From: Sphingobacterium daejeonense
GTDB taxonomy: Bacteria; Bacteroidota; Bacteroidia; Sphingobacteriales; Sphingobacteriaceae
Length of the DNA: 64,000 nucleotides
NCBI RefSeq assembly: GCF_901472535.1
Contig: NZ_LR590470.1
Location: 2,914,001-2,978,000, forward strand
Direction: 5' to 3'
The notes under the pieces are model-generated. The model was not told the origin of the DNA, made no database searches, and was given only the letters and a program-made list of their open reading frames with translations. Positions 19,515-29,501 of this stretch are shown piece after piece. Numbering within the stretch: position 1 is the first letter of the stretch; every line of letters begins with the position of its first letter. Position numbers and translations under genes: made by a program.

Positions 19515-20767
19515 TAGAATAGGCTTAATTGTGGTGCTGAAGTTAAAATCTTTGGTTGAGGATTGTGCTCCAGAATGGCCTTCTTTACAGAATCTGGATA
19601 TATAAATCCTGTATTGACAACCGTATCTTGACAAACCATAAAATATTTAGCTCGGTTAAATGCTATTCCCATCTTCTTCAACTGATGTTCCCGAAGTTTT
19701 CCATATTTCCTAGCTTGAACAATTTTATTAGCAGATTGCCTTCCAATACCAGGAATTCTAATGATCCATTTATAATCAGCAGTATTGATATCAATTGGAA
19801 AGAATTGGGGATTTCTCAATGCCCAAGAAAGTTTTGGATCAATTTCTAGTTCTAAATGTTGATGGCTGTTGTTTAAAATTTCATTCAAAGAAAATCCATA
19901 AAATCGCAATAACCAATCAGCTTGATAAAGTCTATTTTCTCGCACTAAAGGTGGAGCAGTTCCAATTTTGGGCAATAAACTGTCATTTGCATTTATCGGA
20001 ATATATCCTGAGTAATACACCCGTTTGAGGTTAAATTCTTTATAGAACTTAATAGCGGTCTCCATTACTTGAAGGTCATTTTCTGGTGTTGCGCCAATAA
20101 CCATTTGCGTACTTTGTCCTGCCGGAACGAAATGAGGAACTTTTTTGAAAATCTTTTTATCCCGCTGCACGGTTTTGATTTCATTTTGAACGATTGCCAA
20201 TGGCTCTTTTACTGTCTGATGGTCTTTCTCAGGAGCAACCAATTTCAAACCTTCTTCCGTCGGGATTTCAAGATTTACACTCATGCGATCCACATATAAT
20301 CCAGCTTCTTTTAATAAAGCTTCACTAGCGCCAGGAATAGCTTTCAAGTGGATATAGCCGTTGAACCTTTCTTCCGTTCGAAGTTTCTTTACCACCAACA
20401 TCAATCGTTCCATCGTATAATCCGCAGATTTAAAAATCCCTGAACTCAAAAACAAACCCTCAATATAATTTCTTCTATAAAAGTTCATTGTAAGATCTAC
20501 TACTTCTTTCACAGAAAATGCTGCCCTCTGAACATCATTGCTCCTTCGACTCACACAAAACGAACAATCATAAATACAATAATTGGTCATTAAGATCTTT
20601 AATAGTGAAACACATCTCCCATCTTCAGTATAGGTATGGCAAATGCCACTTGCAGAGGCATCTCCTATCCCACCATTATTAGTTCGCTTTCCCCCACTTG
20701 AACTGCAACTAACATCATATTTTGCCGCATCAGCTAATATTTCCAATTTATCATCAAATCCAAACAT
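19514..20767 (-). CDS. Putative DNA modification/repair radical SAM protein (TIGR03916 type)
   Basis: A 417-residue radical S-adenosylmethionine enzyme. The cluster-binding motif is NYCIYDCSFCVSR (CxxxCxxC). The N-terminus has KYDVSCSSSGGKR, and near the C-terminus a helix-hairpin-helix DNA-binding motif is visible (IPGIGRQSANKIVQARKYG). The family is predicted to modify or repair DNA together with the TIGR03915 protein encoded next, with which it overlaps by one base. It is intact. The 125-base gap to the divergent exonuclease gene may hold a shared control region. Confidence 0.88.
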   Translation of the reverse strand: MFGFDDKLEILADAAKYDVSCSSSGGKRTNNGGIGDASASGICHTYTEDGRCVSLLKILMTNYCIYDCSFCVSRRSNDVQRAAFSVKEVVDLTMNFYRRNYIEGLFLSSGIFKSADYTMERLMLVVKKLRTEERFNGYIHLKAIPGASEALLKEAGLYVDRMSVNLEIPTEEGLKLVAPEKDHQTVKEPLAIVQNEIKTVQRDKKIFKKVPHFVPAGQSTQMVIGATPENDLQVMETAIKFYKEFNLKRVYYSGYIPINANDSLLPKIGTAPPLVRENRLYQADWLLRFYGFSLNEILNNSHQHLELEIDPKLSWALRNPQFFPIDINTADYKWIIRIPGIGRQSANKIVQARKYGKLREHQLKKMGIAFNRAKYFMVCQDTVVNTGFIYPDSVKKAILEHNPQPKILTSAPQLSLF

Positions 20768-20892
20768 ATGCTCAATATATTAGTGAACCAATACAAATTT
20801 ACTAAATTTATTAGTAAAACAATGCCGTCATTTAAAAGTTCTGAACAATTTGAAAAAATTCCTGTTCTATTGATATCAAATGACTTAGCTAC

Positions 20893-21897
20893 ATGTTAGA
20901 ATTTAGAAGAGAAGGTATTTATTGTCCACAAGGTAAGTTTTACATTGACCCTTGGTTACCTGTAGATAATGCAATTATTACTCATGCTCATTCTGATCAT
21001 GCAAGAATTGGGATGAAAAAATACCTATGCCATCCATTAACAGAACCAATTCTAAGACTAAGACTAGGATCTGATATTAAGGTCCAAACATTGAATTACA
21101 ATCAGGAGATTTTAATGAATGGCATAAAAGTGTCTTTGCATCCCGCAGGACATATTATTGGGTCTGCGCAAGTTAGAATGGAATATAAAGGCAAAATTAC
21201 TGTAGCTTCTGGTGATTACAAGGTACAAGCAGATGGAATAAGTACACCATTTGAGCCCGTTCGTTGTCATGAATTTATAACCGAAAGTACATTTGGTTTA
21301 CCAATTTACAATTGGCTTTCGGTAGAACAAATGAATCAGAACCTTTCTGACTGGGTATTAAACAATCAGAGCAATGGAATTACTTCAATATTAGTTGGTT
21401 ATGCATTGGGAAAAGCGCAGAGAATTATGAAAGCTGTAGAGGGTGTTGGGAAAATATATGTCCATTATGCTATTGAAAGGATCAATAAAGCATTTATTGA
21501 TTCTGGCATTTATTTACCTGATTACGAAACCATAGATTTTTCGAATAAGCCTAAAGATCTATCAAACTCTATAATTATTGTGCCCCCCTCCCTATTTGGG
21601 TCAAATATGTTGAAAGGAATTCCCAAATCATATACAGCTATTTGTTCTGGATGGATGCAGGTACGCGGAGCAAGACGATGGAGATCGGCCGATGCTGGTT
21701 TTGCAATAAGTGACCATGCAGACTGGCAAGGACTTCTTACCGCAATAAAAGAAACGAATGCAGAAAAAGTATTTGTGACACATGGATTTAAGTCAGAATT
21801 CACAAGGTATTTGAATGAAATGGGTACCGAAGCGTTTGAGATTACAACAGAGTTTGGCTCCAATGAGGAAATTGATGAAACAATAATTAAAGAATAG
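20893..21897 (+). CDS. Ligase-associated DNA exonuclease (metallo-beta-lactamase fold)
   Basis: A 334-residue protein of the SNM1/beta-CASP-like metallo-beta-lactamase group. Metal ligands are seen in THAHSDHARIG (residues about 30-40), in HPAGHIIGSAQ, and near the end in ISDHADW and VTHGFKSEF. The N-terminus EFRREGIYCPQGKFYIDPW is typical of the ligase-associated exonuclease (TIGR04122). It is followed after 2 bases by the ATP-dependent ligase, so they form an operon. Known context: a four-gene DNA damage response set with a DEXH helicase and a phosphoesterase (PdeM); the latter two are absent here. Confidence 0.9.
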   Translation: MLEFRREGIYCPQGKFYIDPWLPVDNAIITHAHSDHARIGMKKYLCHPLTEPILRLRLGSDIKVQTLNYNQEILMNGIKVSLHPAGHIIGSAQVRMEYKGKITVASGDYKVQADGISTPFEPVRCHEFITESTFGLPIYNWLSVEQMNQNLSDWVLNNQSNGITSILVGYALGKAQRIMKAVEGVGKIYVHYAIERINKAFIDSGIYLPDYETIDFSNKPKDLSNSIIIVPPSLFGSNMLKGIPKSYTAICSGWMQVRGARRWRSADAGFAISDHADWQGLLTAIKETNAEKVFVTHGFKSEFTRYLNEMGTEAFEITTEFGSNEEIDETIIKE

Positions 21898-21899
21898 GT

Positions 21900-23483
21900 A
21901 TGAAGGTATTGGCAAAACTTATCAATGCATTGGATAGCACTAACAAAACTGGAAGTAAGATCATTGCTATTGAAGATTTTTTGGAAGAATCTACCGAACT
22001 TGATAAATATTGGTTTTTACGTCTATTTACAGGAAAAAGACCCCGAAGATCCGTTAAGACTTCATTTATGCGCCAATGGGCAACACAGATTTCGGAAGTT
22101 CCAGATTGGCTATTTCAAGAAAGTTATCTTGCCGTTGGAGATTTAGCCGAAACAATATCTTTAATTATCCCTCCAGCAACCAAAACCATAGATAAATCGT
22201 TGGATGAATGGATGAACGAGATTATTTCTTTGCCAACTAAATCTGAGAATGAAGTCAAATCATATATTATTGACGCTTGGGATCACTTAGATCAGACTGA
22301 ACGATTTGTATTCAATAAACTTTTGGGAAGTAGTTTTAGGATAGGTGTTTCTTCAAAATCCTTAATCAATGCATTTGCAAAATATTATAAGGTAGATGCT
22401 AACCTAGTTGCCCATAGCCTCATGTCTGACTGGTATCCTGAAAAAATGAAATTCGAGGATTTTATTAAAGGTGACCATATCAACATCAATTTATCTGCTC
22501 CTTTTCCATTTTGTTTGGCAAATCCATTAACTGATGATCTTGAAAATCTTGGAAAACCCGACGATTGGCAAATTGAATATAAATGGGATGGAATCCGTGG
22601 TCAGATCATTCACAGAGAAAACGAAACCTTTATTTGGTCTCGTGGCGAGGAAATGGTCAATGAGCAATTCCCAGAATTAATGAATCAATTTGACACATTA
22701 AATGCAGATTTTGTGATCGATGGGGAAATTGTCCCTTATGATGAATTAGGAGTAATGAACTTCAACCAATTGCAGAGAAGATTAAACCGTAAAAACATCG
22801 GCAAAAAGTTGATGGAAGAAGTTCCCATTAAATTTATAGCATTTGATTTATTGGAAATCGACCGTGAAGATATCCGTCATCTCCCCTTATCTCAACGCAG
22901 GGAAAGATTGTCACAGCTTCTTCAAGCTATTGATTCTCCCAATTTTATTATATCTAAAGAAATAAAGGTCAAAGATTGGGAAGAATTAAAGGATATTCGT
23001 GAAAATTCAGGAACCATCAACGCCGAAGGTCTTATGCTTAAGGCTAAAGATTCAGAGTATCAGGTCGGTCGCAAAAAAGGTTACTGGTGGAAATGGAAAG
23101 TCGACCCCATGACCATAGATGCTGTATTGATTTATGCCCAACGTGGAAGCGGCAGACGCAGTGGCCATTATACAGACTATACCTTTGCTGTAAAAGATGG
23201 TGATAAATTGGTAACTATTGCCAAAGCTTACTCCGGACTCAGCAATGTTGAGATTGCTGAGGTAAGTAAGTTCGTTAGAGCTAATTCCTTGGAAAAATTT
23301 GGACCCGTTAGAACTGTAAAACCAGAATTGGTTTTCGAAATTGCTTTTGAAGGAATTGCATTGAGTAACAGACACAAATCTGGTGTAGCTTTGAGATTTC
23401 CTCGGATTTTAAGATGGCGGAAAGATAAATTACCCCATGAAATTGATGATATTGAAGAAATCAAGAAAATGATAAAATCATAA
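21900..23483 (+). CDS. ATP-dependent DNA ligase (damage-response type)
   Basis: A 527-residue ATP-dependent DNA ligase. It has the helical N-terminal domain (about 1-200), the adenylation domain with the nucleophilic lysine in EYKWDGIRGQ, motif III VIDGEIVPYD, motif IV EGLMLKAKDS and motif V GYWWKWKVDP, and a C-terminal OB-fold ending LRFPRILRWRKDK. It seals nicks in DNA with ATP. It belongs to the cisplatin-damage-response ligase type and is coupled to the exonuclease upstream. The replicative NAD-dependent ligase is expected elsewhere. Terminated at 23496-23527. Confidence 0.93.
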   Translation: MKVLAKLINALDSTNKTGSKIIAIEDFLEESTELDKYWFLRLFTGKRPRRSVKTSFMRQWATQISEVPDWLFQESYLAVGDLAETISLIIPPATKTIDKSLDEWMNEIISLPTKSENEVKSYIIDAWDHLDQTERFVFNKLLGSSFRIGVSSKSLINAFAKYYKVDANLVAHSLMSDWYPEKMKFEDFIKGDHININLSAPFPFCLANPLTDDLENLGKPDDWQIEYKWDGIRGQIIHRENETFIWSRGEEMVNEQFPELMNQFDTLNADFVIDGEIVPYDELGVMNFNQLQRRLNRKNIGKKLMEEVPIKFIAFDLLEIDREDIRHLPLSQRRERLSQLLQAIDSPNFIISKEIKVKDWEELKDIRENSGTINAEGLMLKAKDSEYQVGRKKGYWWKWKVDPMTIDAVLIYAQRGSGRRSGHYTDYTFAVKDGDKLVTIAKAYSGLSNVEIAEVSKFVRANSLEKFGPVRTVKPELVFEIAFEGIALSNRHKSGVALRFPRILRWRKDKLPHEIDDIEEIKKMIKS

Positions 23484-23495
23484 ATCATTCTATAA

Positions 23496-23527
23496 AAAAG
23501 AAGACCTAATTGCTTAGGTCTTCTTTT
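23496..23527. terminator. Bidirectional terminator (ligase / catalase)
   Basis: The long stem AAAAGAAGACCTAA / TTAGGTCTTCTTTT lies between convergent stops and works in both directions. Confidence 0.85.
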
Positions 23528-23533
23528 GCTATA

Positions 23534-25648
23534 TTATGAAGGGACTTTTCTAGGATTTTCTCTTTCCCATACCCTATGTTTTTTAAGTGCATTAACAAAT
23601 GCATCTGTCCAATTTGGATCTGACTCAAATATTACACCTTGATCTTTTTCTATAAAAGATTTTGCTGCTAATTGCTCTGCTCCTTTGGCAAATGCAATTG
23701 CTTTACAGTGACGATAACCTTCATTAATAAATTGAAGATAATCTGGATTTTGAGCCAACTTGGCTACAGAATCGCCATCAGGAGTATAAAAACCATCAAA
23801 ACAAACCGAAACATCGGTCAGATAACTATGCTGTATTGGTTCTTCCCCACCTTCCTTATATTTCAAATTACCTACATGCGAAGAAATCAGCACTGCCATA
23901 GCACCATCTTTCTCAAGTCTTTTTTTCATTCTATCTACTGATGCTTTACTCACACCATCATCCACCAAAAATGCAATTTTCCGGCTACGAATATTACCCT
24001 CATCACCCTTAACCTTCATACTCAAGAATTCAGACTTTTCGACCTCAGGTTTATTAGGCTTTATTGGATAATTTGGGTGATTTTGCCTTGCAAATTGTAA
24101 AGTAAGCGGATCTAGAGATTTCATTGGTGTCAATCCTAAGTTTTTCCCAATAGCTTTTGCCAATTTTGGGTCCACTTGATTTAATATTGCCAATTCACGC
24201 TTTCTAATGTCTTCATTATTAACTTTCGAAAGCTCAAAACTAAAAGCATTGATTACATGGTTTTGCTCCTCAGGACTTAAAGAATTAAAAAATAATCTAG
24301 CTTGAGTAAAGTGATCTGCAAATGAACTTGACCTTGCTCTCACTTTTTTACCATCAACCTGTTGTTTCCCTGTTTGATAACCTGTCTCCCCTTTCAACAT
24401 GGCTTGGAATGGACAACCATTTCCTTGGCTATTCGGAAAATAACTAGTATTGCCCTTTAAGATATCCATTCTTGCAAACCCATCTTTTTGATTGTTGTGT
24501 TTGCCATTTATCGGCCTATTGATCGGTAATTCATGGAAATTTGGACCACCTAATCTATAATTTTGTGTATCCATGTATGAGAATATTCTCCCTTGAAGTA
24601 GTGGGTCATCAGAAAAATCAATACCCGGTACTACTCTACCTGGATCGAATGCAGCTTGTTCTGTTTCTGCGAAGAAATTCTCTGGATTACGGTTCAACGT
24701 CATCGTACCTATAATCTTAACCGGAACAAGTTCTTCAGGGATAATTTTGGTAGGGTCTAGAATATCAAAAGAGAATTTCATTTCATCTTCTTCAGGAATT
24801 AATTGAACCCCCAAATCCCATTGTGGGAATTCACCGTTTTCAATCGCTTCCCATAAGTCCCTTCTATGAAAGTCAGCATCAAATCCTGAGATTTTCTGAG
24901 CTTCATTCCATGCTACAGAGTGTACCCCCAATCTAGGTTTCCAATGAAATTTAACAAATGTAGATTTTCCCTCAGCATTTAAAAATTTAAAGGTATGTAC
25001 GCCAAAACCCTCCATCATTCTTAAGCTTCTAGGAATTGCGCGGTCTGACATCACCCAAAGCGACATATGTGCAGCTTCTGGCATTAAAGAAATAAAGTCC
25101 CAAAAAGTATCGTGAGCAGAAGCAGCTTGAGGAATTTCATTGTTAGGCTCAGGCTTAACAGCATGGATAACATCGGGGAAATTCATGGCATCCTGGATAA
25201 AGAAAACAGGAATATTATTACCTACAAAATCATAGTTACCTTCTTCTGTGTAAAATTTCACTGAAAATCCACGAACGTCTCTAGCTAAATCTGTTGAACC
25301 TTTAAAACCGGCAACTGTTGAAAAGCGGGCGAATACAGGAGTCGTTGTACCTTTTTTAAGGAATGCAGCTGAGGTATATTCAGAAATATCAGCTGTTGCC
25401 TCAAAAACTCCATGAGCCCCTGAACCTCTTGCATGAACCACACGTTCTGGAATTCTCTCCCTATCAAAATGCATTAACTTGTCAAAGAATATTTGATCCT
25501 GCTGTAATGATGGACCTCGGTCACCTACTTTGAGCGTGTTGTTGTTATCATAAACAGGAACTCCATCATTGGTGGTCATTACCTTGTTCATATTATCGAC
25601 AACATGCTTGTCAATATGGGGTGCATAAGGTTTTTTTCCTTTTTTCAT
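23534..25648 (-). CDS. katE: Large-subunit monofunctional catalase (HPII type)
   Basis: This 704-residue catalase of the large clade breaks hydrogen peroxide down to water and oxygen. The catalytic histidine lies in [17 protein letters not shown], the distal asparagine in [11 protein letters not shown], and the haem tyrosine in [13 protein letters not shown]. The C-terminal 150 residues ([31 protein letters not shown]) form the flavodoxin/class I amidotransferase-like domain that marks HPII-type enzymes. The gene is intact and monocistronic. Together with the divergent PNPOx-like gene it suggests a stationary-phase or oxidative-stress block. Confidence 0.95.
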   Translation of the reverse strand: MKKGKKPYAPHIDKHVVDNMNKVMTTNDGVPVYDNNNTLKVGDRGPSLQQDQIFFDKLMHFDRERIPERVVHARGSGAHGVFEATADISEYTSAAFLKKGTTTPVFARFSTVAGFKGSTDLARDVRGFSVKFYTEEGNYDFVGNNIPVFFIQDAMNFPDVIHAVKPEPNNEIPQAASAHDTFWDFISLMPEAAHMSLWVMSDRAIPRSLRMMEGFGVHTFKFLNAEGKSTFVKFHWKPRLGVHSVAWNEAQKISGFDADFHRRDLWEAIENGEFPQWDLGVQLIPEEDEMKFSFDILDPTKIIPEELVPVKIIGTMTLNRNPENFFAETEQAAFDPGRVVPGIDFSDDPLLQGRIFSYMDTQNYRLGGPNFHELPINRPINGKHNNQKDGFARMDILKGNTSYFPNSQGNGCPFQAMLKGETGYQTGKQQVDGKKVRARSSSFADHFTQARLFFNSLSPEEQNHVINAFSFELSKVNNEDIRKRELAILNQVDPKLAKAIGKNLGLTPMKSLDPLTLQFARQNHPNYPIKPNKPEVEKSEFLSMKVKGDEGNIRSRKIAFLVDDGVSKASVDRMKKRLEKDGAMAVLISSHVGNLKYKEGGEEPIQHSYLTDVSVCFDGFYTPDGDSVAKLAQNPDYLQFINEGYRHCKAIAFAKGAEQLAAKSFIEKDQGVIFESDPNWTDAFVNALKKHRVWERENPRKVPS

Positions 25649-25799
25649 AGCGTGAATTTTATGGTTTTTAGTTATCCTTTTATTTTAATAAGCATGGAGT
25701 ATGCTTTCATTTCTTGAACAAAAAAATTGAATAAATGTTCTGACAATTTTTAACTAAACAATTGTGATCTTTTAAGTGTTGAATTAAAAAGAACATATT

Positions 25800-26306
25800 A
25801 TGGCAGAGAAAATAATTAGAGATCAAGAAGCTCATGACAAATTAAAATCCATAGTTGATCAAATTGACATCGGTACAATTTGCACTTTCAATCCACATTC
25901 TTCTTACCCTCATGGTGTCCCTATGAGCAGACAAGAAGTAAATGAAGAAGGAAATATATGGTATATCTGTTCTGCAGAAAGTGAAACACACAAAAACCTA
26001 GAAAAGAATGATAAAATTTCAGTCTTTTATGCCGATCCTAAAAACTATACTTTTTTAAGCATTAATGGTACTGCAACACTAAGTAGAGATCAAGCAAGAA
26101 TTGATAGATATTGGAGTAAGATGATGGAAGGTTGGTTTGAAAAAGGAAAAGAAGATCCAAATATTAAATTATTAAAGGTAATTCCGGATGAAGCTCATTA
26201 TTGGGACTCCGGTTCAAATAAAATTGCCACTTTATTTGGTATGTTGAAAAATGCTATTACAGGAAGTAACGAAGATATTGGTGAAGAAGGAGAATTAAAA
26301 CTCTAA
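25800..26306 (+). CDS. Pyridoxamine 5'-phosphate oxidase-fold stress protein
   Basis: A 168-residue split-barrel protein of the general-stress-protein-26 type. Typical blocks are IDIGTICTFNPHSSYPHGVP, GNIWYICSAESETHKNLEKN and ISVFYADPKNYTFLSINGTA. Such proteins bind flavin and are linked to oxidative or general stress, but the reaction is usually unknown. It diverges from the catalase gene with 151 bases between them and ends at a bidirectional terminator. Confidence 0.85.
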   Translation: MAEKIIRDQEAHDKLKSIVDQIDIGTICTFNPHSSYPHGVPMSRQEVNEEGNIWYICSAESETHKNLEKNDKISVFYADPKNYTFLSINGTATLSRDQARIDRYWSKMMEGWFEKGKEDPNIKLLKVIPDEAHYWDSGSNKIATLFGMLKNAITGSNEDIGEEGELKL

Positions 26307-26319
26307 ATCATCAAAAATT

Positions 26320-26350
26320 AAAGCCAGAAAGAAAATCCTTTCTGGCTTTT
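26320..26350. terminator. Bidirectional terminator (PNPOx-like / lipocalin)
   Basis: The stem AAAGCCAGAAAG / CTTTCTGGCTTT with a following T run lies between two convergent genes. Confidence 0.82.
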
Positions 26351-26373
26351 AAATTTTCGATATAATTACAGAA

Positions 26374-26916
26374 CTATTGTTTCGTCCACACTAACCTATT
26401 TAAATCATACCCAGCATCTTTAGCAATTTTCATGAATTTCTCTTTCACAGATTCTGGCATTGTCTTATTTCTGGAAAGCATCCAAATATAATCTGTGTTT
26501 TCACCAAAAACAAGAACATTCTCATAGGCTGGATCCATCGCAACAACATTATATCCCGAATAAAATGGTCCGAAAAAGGATACTTTTAAAGCTCCCTTAT
26601 TTTCGTCACCAATAAATTTTGCCTTTCCTTCAGATTCTTTCCATTCCGATTTAACTGTATCAAAACCACGGTTCAATACATTGACTGAACCATCCTCATT
26701 TAAAGTATATTCTGCTGTCACTTGATCCATGTCTTTCTCATGTTTGAAATCAAACCTTGCGATTTCATACCATTTACCAGCATAAGATTTGATATCGAAA
26801 TTGTCAACAACCTTTACTCCTGAAGGAACTTTAACAGACTTACAAGCCTGGAAAATAAATGGAGACAATAGAATCATCGATCCTAATGCTATTTTAATGT
26901 ATTTTGAATATTTCAT
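26374..26916 (-). CDS. blc: Bacterial lipocalin (Blc-like lipoprotein)
   Basis: A 180-residue lipoprotein. The signal peptide ends at FIFQAC. The lipocalin motif 1 GKWYEIARFDFKHEKDMDQ is followed by VTAEYTLNEDGSVNVLNRG, then LKVSFFGPFYSGYNVVAMD and YIWMLSRNKTMPE. Blc proteins sit in the outer membrane and bind lysophospholipids or fatty acids, and are induced by envelope or starvation stress. It is intact and monocistronic. It lies in a run of stress-related genes. Confidence 0.93.
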   Translation of the reverse strand: MKYSKYIKIALGSMILLSPFIFQACKSVKVPSGVKVVDNFDIKSYAGKWYEIARFDFKHEKDMDQVTAEYTLNEDGSVNVLNRGFDTVKSEWKESEGKAKFIGDENKGALKVSFFGPFYSGYNVVAMDPAYENVLVFGENTDYIWMLSRNKTMPESVKEKFMKIAKDAGYDLNRLVWTKQ

Positions 26917-27163
26917 ACTATTGTTTATTCTAGAACAATTGTTATATTTTTTTGTTCAGCGTATGTCATTGAATTCCTATAAATCAATGATTAAATCAAT
27001 TTAAACCGTTAAAAAATTATTAAGAAAAATTTGTCATTGAAATAATACTAATTGTAAATATGTTTTAACAGCTTTATTAAAAATATTCTTCTTACTTTGC
27101 ATGAATTTGAAAATTTTTAAGCCGTTTTAAAAATATTTTCAATGCACTAACAGAACAACAAAA

Positions 27164-29353
27164 ATGGAAAAGATAAAATGTGAGGACGAAAAGATCCAAT
27201 TTCTTGGTAAGATTCAAGATTTGGGATTTATCATCTTCTTAAATCAAACAGGCATAATAGAAGCTGTTAGTGACAACATCTCAAATTATTTATCAAACCA
27301 TTCTCCACAAACACTAATTGGTAAGCCCATTTTAGAAACATATTTTGGCAATTTTGAAGAAAAGGATTTTATAAAAAATGCTATCGAAGAGTTCAAAAGC
27401 AGCAATGATTTCAAAAGGATTACAAAGTTATTAGAAATTGAGGAGCAGCCTTTTTACTTAAGTATATCTTATTCTACAGATACCATGTATCTTGAATTTG
27501 AAAAATGCATAAATAATGACAGTAGCAAAACCAATATAATCAACAACAAATTGATTGAACTGCAAAATGCAGAACAAGATGTTTGGAAAGTATTATCAGA
27601 AATACTGTCTCAGAATTTAGAAGTAGATAGAGTTATGATCTATCAATTCAATGAAGACAGCAGTGGAATTGTTATTGCAGAAACATTGAACAGACCAAAC
27701 TTAGATTCTTATTTAGGTTTAAATTATCCTGAATTTGACATACCAAAACAAGCTAGGGAACTTTATAAAACAAAACATTGCAGATTTATTGCAGATACCG
27801 ACTCAGAAGGCTCTACAGTTGTAACTCTTGACAACCAAGAAGCTAATCTCCAGGAAATATCCATTAGAAGATTGTCACCCATTCACTTGCAATATCTTAA
27901 AAATGCAGGCTTTCGATCCAGCATAAGTTTTTCGATTATTATAAAAGGTGAACTTTGGGGTTTGGTATGCTGTCAGCATGAAGAACCAAAACATATCGAT
28001 TTAAGTATCAGAAACTTTTCTTTGATGGCTACAAATTTTGCAGCCAATAAATTCCAGCAATTGGAAGATATCGAAAGAATGGCTTATCTCGAAGAAGTTC
28101 AAGAATTAGAACTCCTTTTAAAAGAAAAAGTATTGCTGAAATCCAATATTTTCCATGAACTAAAGGATTTTTCAAAAACTCTACTTCATATGTTAGAAGC
28201 AGATGGTATAGCCATCGGGTTTGAAGATTCTATTTTTTTAGAAGGTATACATCCTGAAAAAGAATCTTTGAGGTCGCAATTACCAAAATTGACTGAATTA
28301 GCCAAAGACCATATATATAGCACTAATGCTCTTTCAAATCACCTTCAACTCTATGAAGATTTTGGGAGATCAATTGCCGGACTATCATTTGCAGAAATAG
28401 ATAGTAAAAAGGATTTTTTTATAATCTGGTTTAGAAAAGAAATTCTTCTTGACAGAGAATGGGCTGGAAAACCTGAAAAATATTATGAAGAAGACAAATT
28501 AACAGGAGTTGTAAAACCTTCCCCCCGCACTTCATTTAATGTTTGGCGTGAGCAAGTAAAGGGAACTTCAAAAAAATGGAGCTCTAAACAAATGCACTTT
28601 ATCACTAGAATCAGGGAACTTTTAAGAGATTCTATGTTGAACAAGGCAGCAGAAATCGATTCTTTGAATACTCAACTCATTGAAATGAACAATGCTTTGG
28701 ATACCTATGCATATACCATAAGTCATGACCTCAAAAATCCACTTTCTGCCATAAAAGTCTCGACTGAATTTCTTCAGTATCGACAAGATGTGAAGCCGGA
28801 GCTGTTGAAGAAAATGAGTTCTAATATTTTGGATTCTGTTCATATTATTTTAAATATGTTAGATAAGATCCACCAATTCTCAAAAGCAAGTTCTTTCAAT
28901 TTTGAAAAAGAAATAGTTGAGACAGAAAATTTTGTCGATGAAATTATAGAAATGAGCAAACATCGGTTTGGCTCAAATAATGTAGAAGTAATTGTAAACA
29001 ACCTGCTCCCTGTTCAAGGTGAAAAAACCTTGTTATACCAACTTTTCCTGAATATTATCGGAAATGCGATTAAGTATTCTTCAAAAGCAACATCCGCCAA
29101 GGTGATAATAGATTCATTCCGCACTGATAATGGAATTATTTATACCATCAGTGACAATGGAATTGGCATGGAAGAAGATGAGCTTGCATCCATCTATGAG
29201 ATGTTTAAAAGGATGTCCAATTCTTCAGGATATGAAGGTTCTGGTATTGGTATGTCGATTGTAAAAAGAATAGCTGATAAATTGGGTATAGATATATCTA
29301 TTAAAAGCAAACTTAATGAAGGTACAACGGTTAAACTGATGTTCCCAGCATAA
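27164..29353 (+). CDS. Bacteriophytochrome sensor histidine kinase
   Basis: A 729-residue light sensor kinase. Domain order is PAS (about 1-120), GAF (about 130-310), PHY (about 320-500), then HisKA and HATPase (510-729). The biliverdin-binding cysteine is Cys6, followed by the aligned I-G-x-I-Q pattern. The GAF domain keeps Asp192 (EFDIP), His241 (SPIHLQYL) and His272 (CCQHEEP). The PHY tongue has PRTSF at 454-458. The phosphorylated histidine is His521 in SHDLKNPL. ATP-binding boxes FLNIIGNAIKYSS, DNGIGM and GSGIGMSIVKR are present. It should sense red/far-red light. No response regulator or haem oxygenase is adjacent. Confidence 0.93.
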   Translation: MEKIKCEDEKIQFLGKIQDLGFIIFLNQTGIIEAVSDNISNYLSNHSPQTLIGKPILETYFGNFEEKDFIKNAIEEFKSSNDFKRITKLLEIEEQPFYLSISYSTDTMYLEFEKCINNDSSKTNIINNKLIELQNAEQDVWKVLSEILSQNLEVDRVMIYQFNEDSSGIVIAETLNRPNLDSYLGLNYPEFDIPKQARELYKTKHCRFIADTDSEGSTVVTLDNQEANLQEISIRRLSPIHLQYLKNAGFRSSISFSIIIKGELWGLVCCQHEEPKHIDLSIRNFSLMATNFAANKFQQLEDIERMAYLEEVQELELLLKEKVLLKSNIFHELKDFSKTLLHMLEADGIAIGFEDSIFLEGIHPEKESLRSQLPKLTELAKDHIYSTNALSNHLQLYEDFGRSIAGLSFAEIDSKKDFFIIWFRKEILLDREWAGKPEKYYEEDKLTGVVKPSPRTSFNVWREQVKGTSKKWSSKQMHFITRIRELLRDSMLNKAAEIDSLNTQLIEMNNALDTYAYTISHDLKNPLSAIKVSTEFLQYRQDVKPELLKKMSSNILDSVHIILNMLDKIHQFSKASSFNFEKEIVETENFVDEIIEMSKHRFGSNNVEVIVNNLLPVQGEKTLLYQLFLNIIGNAIKYSSKATSAKVIIDSFRTDNGIIYTISDNGIGMEEDELASIYEMFKRMSNSSGYEGSGIGMSIVKRIADKLGIDISIKSKLNEGTTVKLMFPA

Positions 29354-29501
29354 AAAATGAGGGTAAAATTGAACTGATAAACCTGAAATTTTCCATAATC
29401 AAAATTTAAGCTTAATTATTTTATAATATCGAAAAATCTTTATTTGAAATTTTAATATAATATCCAAACTATTATATACTTTTACTTCTATTAACCGAAG
29501 T

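Noticed and set aside
19515-19634. N-terminal extension of the TIGR03915-type gene
   Set aside because: The extra 40 residues read the overlapping radical-SAM gene out of frame; the TAATG coupling fixes the start at 19514.
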